Positions 60,836 through 64,000 of a stretch of 64,000 nucleotides of DNA are shown here, one piece after another. How positions within the stretch are numbered: position 1 is the first letter of the stretch; every line of letters starts with the position of its first letter. The stretch spans positions 163,136-227,135 of the forward strand of contig NZ_AOIB01000021.1 of assembly GCF_000337675.1 (NCBI RefSeq). The letters run 5' to 3'. The position numbers and the translations under genes were made by a program. Origin of the DNA: Natronococcus amylolyticus DSM 10524 (GTDB taxonomy: Archaea > Halobacteriota > Halobacteria > Halobacteriales > Natrialbaceae). The notes below the pieces were generated by a model. It searched no databases. It worked only from the letters and a program-made list of their open reading frames with translations, and was not told the origin of the DNA.

Positions 60836-63526
60836 ATGACACTGCATAACAGGACCGTGCGCCGGGACGTTCGCGAGCTCGGGGCGCTTCTGGGAGACGT
60901 CCTCGAGGACCAGACCTCGCGACGGGCGTTCGAGACCGTCGAATCGTGCCGGACCACCGCGATCGACTACCGCTCGGGGGACCTCGAGTCGCGGGACCCC
61001 CTCGCGACCGAGCTCAACAACCTCTCGCCCCATCAGCAGCGGGTCGTCGCCAGGGCGTTCACCACGTACTTCGAGCTGATTAATCTCGCCGAGGAGCGCG
61101 AACGGGTGCGCTCGATCCGAACCGGCTCCCAGGAGGACACCCTCGAGGACAGCCTGGAGACGGCCGCGGCCGAGCTCGCCGAGACCGACGTCGGGACGGT
61201 CCAGCAGGTCCTCGACGACGTGCTGATCGAGCCGACGTTCACCGCCCACCCGACGGAGGCCCGGCGCAAGACGGTCAAATCGAAGCTGCGGACGATCGCG
61301 ACCCACCTCGAGACGCTGGACGAACGGCTGCTGACCGACAAGGAGCGCGATCAGGTCTGGCGGGACGTCGACGCCGAGGTGACGAGCCTCTGGCAGACCC
61401 CCCAGGTCCGCAAGCGCCAGCCGGAGGTCGCCGACGAGGCCCGCAACGTCCAGTGGTACCTGGAGAACACGCTGTTCGACGTGGTCGGCGAGGTGTACGA
61501 TGAACTCGACGACGCCATCGACGAGGCAGTCGGCCACAGCCTCGACATTCCGAAACTGTTCGAGTTTCGCTCGTGGGCCGGCAGCGACCGTGACGGCAAC
61601 CCCTACGTGACCCCCGAGGTGACCGCCAACACCCTCGAGCGCCAACGGGAGGTCGTTCTCGAGCAGTATCGCACCCAGCTCAAGCGCCTGTCGGGCGTGC
61701 TGAGCCAGGACGGCAGCCGGATCGACGTCGGGCCGGAGTTTGAGGCCAGTCTCGAGGACGACCGGGAGCTGCTGCCCGGTAGCGCCCGCACCGCACAGGA
61801 CCGATACCCGGGCGAACCGTACCGTCAGAAACTCAAGCTGATGCGCGAGCGCCTGGCGCGGATCGGCGACGTCCGCCCGGGCGGCTACGAGGAGGTCGAC
61901 GGGCTGCTCGACGATCTCGAGGTCGTCGCGAAGAGTCTGCGAAACAACGGCGCTGAGAGCGTCGTCGACGCCCACGTCGATCCGATCCGGCGGCGGGTCG
62001 CCACGTTCGGCTTCTCGCTCGCCAGTATGGACCTGCGGGACCACCAGCAGAAACACACCGACGCCATCGCCGCGGCGCTGGAGCGCGAGGGGATCGACTA
62101 CCACGGACTCGACGAGGACGAGCGCGTCGAACTCCTGACCGACGCCGTCCTGCAGGACGATCCCGTGATCAACCTCACCGACACCGACGGGCTCTCGGAA
62201 GACTCCGAGCGGGTACTGACGCTGTTCGACGAGCTCGGCGACTGGCAGACCGAGTACGGCGTCCACGCGATCGACACCTACGCCATCTCGATGACGGAGG
62301 AGCCCAGCCACGTCCTCGAGGTCCTGTTCCTCGCCGACCAGGCGGGCGTCGTCTCCCTGCCCGAACACTGCGGGCTCGACATCGTTCCGCTGCTCGAGAC
62401 GGAGTACGCCCTCTCGGGCGCCCGCCGGATTATGGGGACGCTGTTCGAGAACGAGGCGTACGTCCAGGCCCTCGAGGCCCGCGGACGAACCCAGGAGATC
62501 ATGCTCGGCTACTCGGACTCGAACAAGGAGAACGGCTTCCTCGCGGCGAACTGGTCGCTGTACAAGAACCAGCGCCGCCTGGGCGAGATCTGCGACGACC
62601 ACGACGTGACGATGCGGCTGTTCCACGGCCGCGGGGGCTCGATCTCGCGAGGCGGCGGGCCGATGAACGAGGCGCTGCTCGCGCTGCCGAACTCGACGGT
62701 GACGGGCCAAGTCAAGTTCACCGAGCAGGGCGAGGCGATCGCCGAGAAGTACGGCAACCCCCGGATCGCCGAGCGCAACATCGAGCAGATGCTGAACGCC
62801 CAGCTGCGGGCCCGCCTCTACGCCGAGGAACAGCCCGAGGAGGCGATCGAAGAGGAGTGGATCGAGGCGATGGAGACGATGGCCGACGCCGCCCGCCAGG
62901 AGTACCGCGACCTGCTCGAGAGCGAGGGGTTCGTCCGGTACTTCGAGCAGGCGACGCCGATCACCGTCATCGAGGATCTCGATCTGGGCTCGCGACCCGC
63001 CTCGCGATCCGGCGAGCGCACCGTCGAGGACCTGCGGGCGATCCCGTGGGTGTTCTCCTGGACGCAGTCGCGGTGTATCCTGCCGGGCTGGTACGCCCTG
63101 GCGACGGGGCTCGACGCCTACCTCGAGAACGGCGGCTCGGAGGAAACTCTCCAGGAGATGTACGAGCAGTGGCCGTTCTTCCGGACGACGCTGGACAACG
63201 CCGCGCTCTCGCTGTCCCGAACCGAACTCGAGATCGCCGAGACCTACGCGGGAATGGCCGACGCCGACCTCCGCGATCGGTTCTTCCCGCGGCTGAGCGA
63301 GGAGTACGAGCGTGCAGCCGAACTGGTGACGACGATCGGCCAGCGCGAGGAGCTTCACACCCGCGACTGGCTCGGCGAGAACCTCGAACGACGGAACCCC
63401 TACGTCGACCCACTGAACCTGCTGCAGGTCTACCTGCTCGATCGCACCCATCGTACTGACATCGAGGAGCGAACTCTGCGGCTGACGGTGAAGGGGATCG
63501 CCGCCGGGATGAAGAATACGGGGTAG
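60836..63526 (+). CDS. ppc: Phosphoenolpyruvate carboxylase
   Basis: An 896-residue PEP carboxylase of the bacterial type. Active-site motifs are FTAHPTEARRKTVK with His138, the GRGGSISRGGGP segment beginning at Gly598, and the DxQxTxxxx-type WVFSWTQSRCILPGWY region. The C-terminal MKNTG is the conserved end of the family. It carboxylates PEP to oxaloacetate, replenishing the citric acid cycle. The start at 60836 (MTLHNRTVRR) is supported by a TATA-like element. In some haloarchaea PEPC is present and in others absent, so it marks the anaplerotic route used here. It stands alone. Confidence 0.93.
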   Translation: MTLHNRTVRRDVRELGALLGDVLEDQTSRRAFETVESCRTTAIDYRSGDLESRDPLATELNNLSPHQQRVVARAFTTYFELINLAEERERVRSIRTGSQEDTLEDSLETAAAELAETDVGTVQQVLDDVLIEPTFTAHPTEARRKTVKSKLRTIATHLETLDERLLTDKERDQVWRDVDAEVTSLWQTPQVRKRQPEVADEARNVQWYLENTLFDVVGEVYDELDDAIDEAVGHSLDIPKLFEFRSWAGSDRDGNPYVTPEVTANTLERQREVVLEQYRTQLKRLSGVLSQDGSRIDVGPEFEASLEDDRELLPGSARTAQDRYPGEPYRQKLKLMRERLARIGDVRPGGYEEVDGLLDDLEVVAKSLRNNGAESVVDAHVDPIRRRVATFGFSLASMDLRDHQQKHTDAIAAALEREGIDYHGLDEDERVELLTDAVLQDDPVINLTDTDGLSEDSERVLTLFDELGDWQTEYGVHAIDTYAISMTEEPSHVLEVLFLADQAGVVSLPEHCGLDIVPLLETEYALSGARRIMGTLFENEAYVQALEARGRTQEIMLGYSDSNKENGFLAANWSLYKNQRRLGEICDDHDVTMRLFHGRGGSISRGGGPMNEALLALPNSTVTGQVKFTEQGEAIAEKYGNPRIAERNIEQMLNAQLRARLYAEEQPEEAIEEEWIEAMETMADAARQEYRDLLESEGFVRYFEQATPITVIEDLDLGSRPASRSGERTVEDLRAIPWVFSWTQSRCILPGWYALATGLDAYLENGGSEETLQEMYEQWPFFRTTLDNAALSLSRTELEIAETYAGMADADLRDRFFPRLSEEYERAAELVTTIGQREELHTRDWLGENLERRNPYVDPLNLLQVYLLDRTHRTDIEERTLRLTVKGIAAGMKNTG

Positions 63527-63575
63527 GCCCGCTCACGGAGTCAACAGCTATCGCCGCTCCGACGAACGTCGTCAC

Positions 63576-63773
63576 GTGGCGAACGATACCGTAGAGGCGA
63601 GCGACGACGGCGATGGCACCGACGGCACCGATGGAGCCGAACTGGGCGTTGGAATTGCCCTCGGAATCGCACTGGGGTCCGCGATCGGCGTCGCGACCGA
63701 CGACCTCGGCCTGTGGATCCCGATGGGCGTCGCGATCGGCGCCGCACTCGGCGCGGCGATGGGGAACCGGTAA
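63576..63773 (+). CDS. Small glycine-rich membrane protein
   Basis: A 65-residue protein starting with GTG at 63576. The first 20 residues are acidic (DDGDGTDGTDG) and the rest is hydrophobic with glycine-zipper-like spacing, in two segments: VGIALGIALGSAIGVA and MGVAIGAALGAAMGNR. Such short proteins occur in many haloarchaeal genomes. No function is known. The GTG start is the only one in frame at a sensible place; its position 49 bases after the PEP carboxylase stop makes co-transcription possible. Confidence 0.55.
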   Translation: MANDTVEASDDGDGTDGTDGAELGVGIALGIALGSAIGVATDDLGLWIPMGVAIGAALGAAMGNR

Positions 63774-63811
63774 CGTCCTGGATCGAAGCGATTCCCCCTC
63801 CCACTGACGGC

Positions 63812-64000
63812 CTACTCGAGCGTCGGCACCGGCACGCTCTCGAGGACGCTCTCGACGACTGCGCTTTTTTCGACCCGGTTGACCGTCGCGTCGGGGGTCA
63901 ACACGAGCCGGTGGGCGAGGACGGGTTCCGCAACTCGCTTGATGTCGTCGGGCGTGACGTACTCCCGACCGACCAGCGCCGCGTACGCGCGGGCGGCCTC
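63812..64000 (-). CDS. MoxR-type AAA ATPase, C-terminal fragment
   Basis: Only the last 62 codons are in the window; the gene continues beyond 64000. The visible sequence EAARAYAALVGREYVTPDDI, followed by KRVAEPVLAHRLVLTP and a stop at 63812-63814, matches the lid domain of MoxR-family AAA ATPases (ARAxAxxxGRxxVxPxDV... VLxHRL). These proteins act as chaperones for metal-cofactor or VWA-domain partners. The rest of the protein, including the Walker motifs, lies outside. Confidence 0.75.
   Translation of the reverse strand, partial: EAARAYAALVGREYVTPDDIKRVAEPVLAHRLVLTPDATVNRVEKSAVVESVLESVPVPTLE

Noticed and set aside
60657..60839. A 60-residue frame before PEP carboxylase
   Set aside because: Non-acidic, GTG-started, ends inside the PEP carboxylase start region and overlaps its promoter.
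60809..63451. An 880-residue open frame antisense to PEP carboxylase
   Set aside because: Exact shadow of a well-conserved enzyme; composition (Leu, Val, Arg-rich) is the typical antisense product of GC-rich haloarchaeal genes and has no motif.
1..64000. CRISPR arrays, tRNA or rRNA genes, insertion sequences, prophage genes
   Set aside because: No regular direct repeats, cloverleaf-like segments, transposases or integrases were noticed anywhere in the window; this was by eye and short tRNAs could be missed.

Overview
The window is a piece of a haloarchaeal chromosome. The base composition is GC-rich, the proteins are strongly acidic (Asp/Glu runs are common), and TATA-like boxes sit 20-35 bases before many start codons, so many transcripts are probably leaderless. 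Several families seen here are typical of Halobacteria: an Htur_1727-type radical-SAM partner, a small third subunit of acyl-CoA carboxylase, a DUF7344-like protein, and paired PrkA kinases with YeaH and SpoVR. A member of Natrialbales/Natrialbaceae is the best guess; nothing here fixes the genus. I saw no rRNA, tRNA, CRISPR array, insertion sequence or phage gene.

Layout. 1-8.8 kb: a small conserved protein with a convincing minus-strand terminator, then a four-gene stress operon (two PrkA-type kinases, a YeaH-type VWA protein, SpoVR). 8.9-12 kb: HEAT-repeat protein, glycerophosphodiester phosphodiesterase, an atypical response regulator, and an SDR. 12.2-17.6 kb: a complete branched-chain amino-acid-type ABC importer (LivH, M, G, F on plus; the Tat-lipoprotein receptor LivK convergent on minus). 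17.8-24.1 kb: an NSS sodium symporter and a biotin-dependent acyl-CoA carboxylase (beta subunit, small subunit, lipoprotein, biotin carboxylase/BCCP). 24.2-31.4 kb: glutamine amidotransferase, esterase, kynureninase, a short GlpA-like oxidoreductase, and a radical SAM / Htur_1727 / MoaD-like trio whose MoaD-like member ends in Cys-Cys instead of Gly-Gly. 31.4-39.5 kb: UspA, acyl-CoA ligase, EamA transporter and assorted single genes.

39.5-60.3 kb is the most coherent part of the window. It holds FolD, MetF, a DmdA-like/GcvT-family demethylase overlapping MetF, two BCCT (betaine/choline/carnitine type) transporters, a formate dehydrogenase, formate-THF ligase, a dimethylglycine/sarcosine dehydrogenase-like FAD-GcvT fusion, and both subunits of an electron transfer flavoprotein. 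Together these would let the cell import methylated compatible solutes such as glycine betaine or DMSP. Methyl groups would go to tetrahydrofolate, be oxidised through methylene- and formyl-THF, give ATP when formate is released, and end as CO2. Substrate and direction are inference. The interval also carries three small membrane proteins, two UspA proteins and a potassium channel, which fits an osmotic-stress theme.

60.3-64 kb: an AT-rich intergenic stretch, PEP carboxylase, a small glycine-rich membrane protein, and the C-terminal end of a MoxR-type AAA ATPase that runs off the window.
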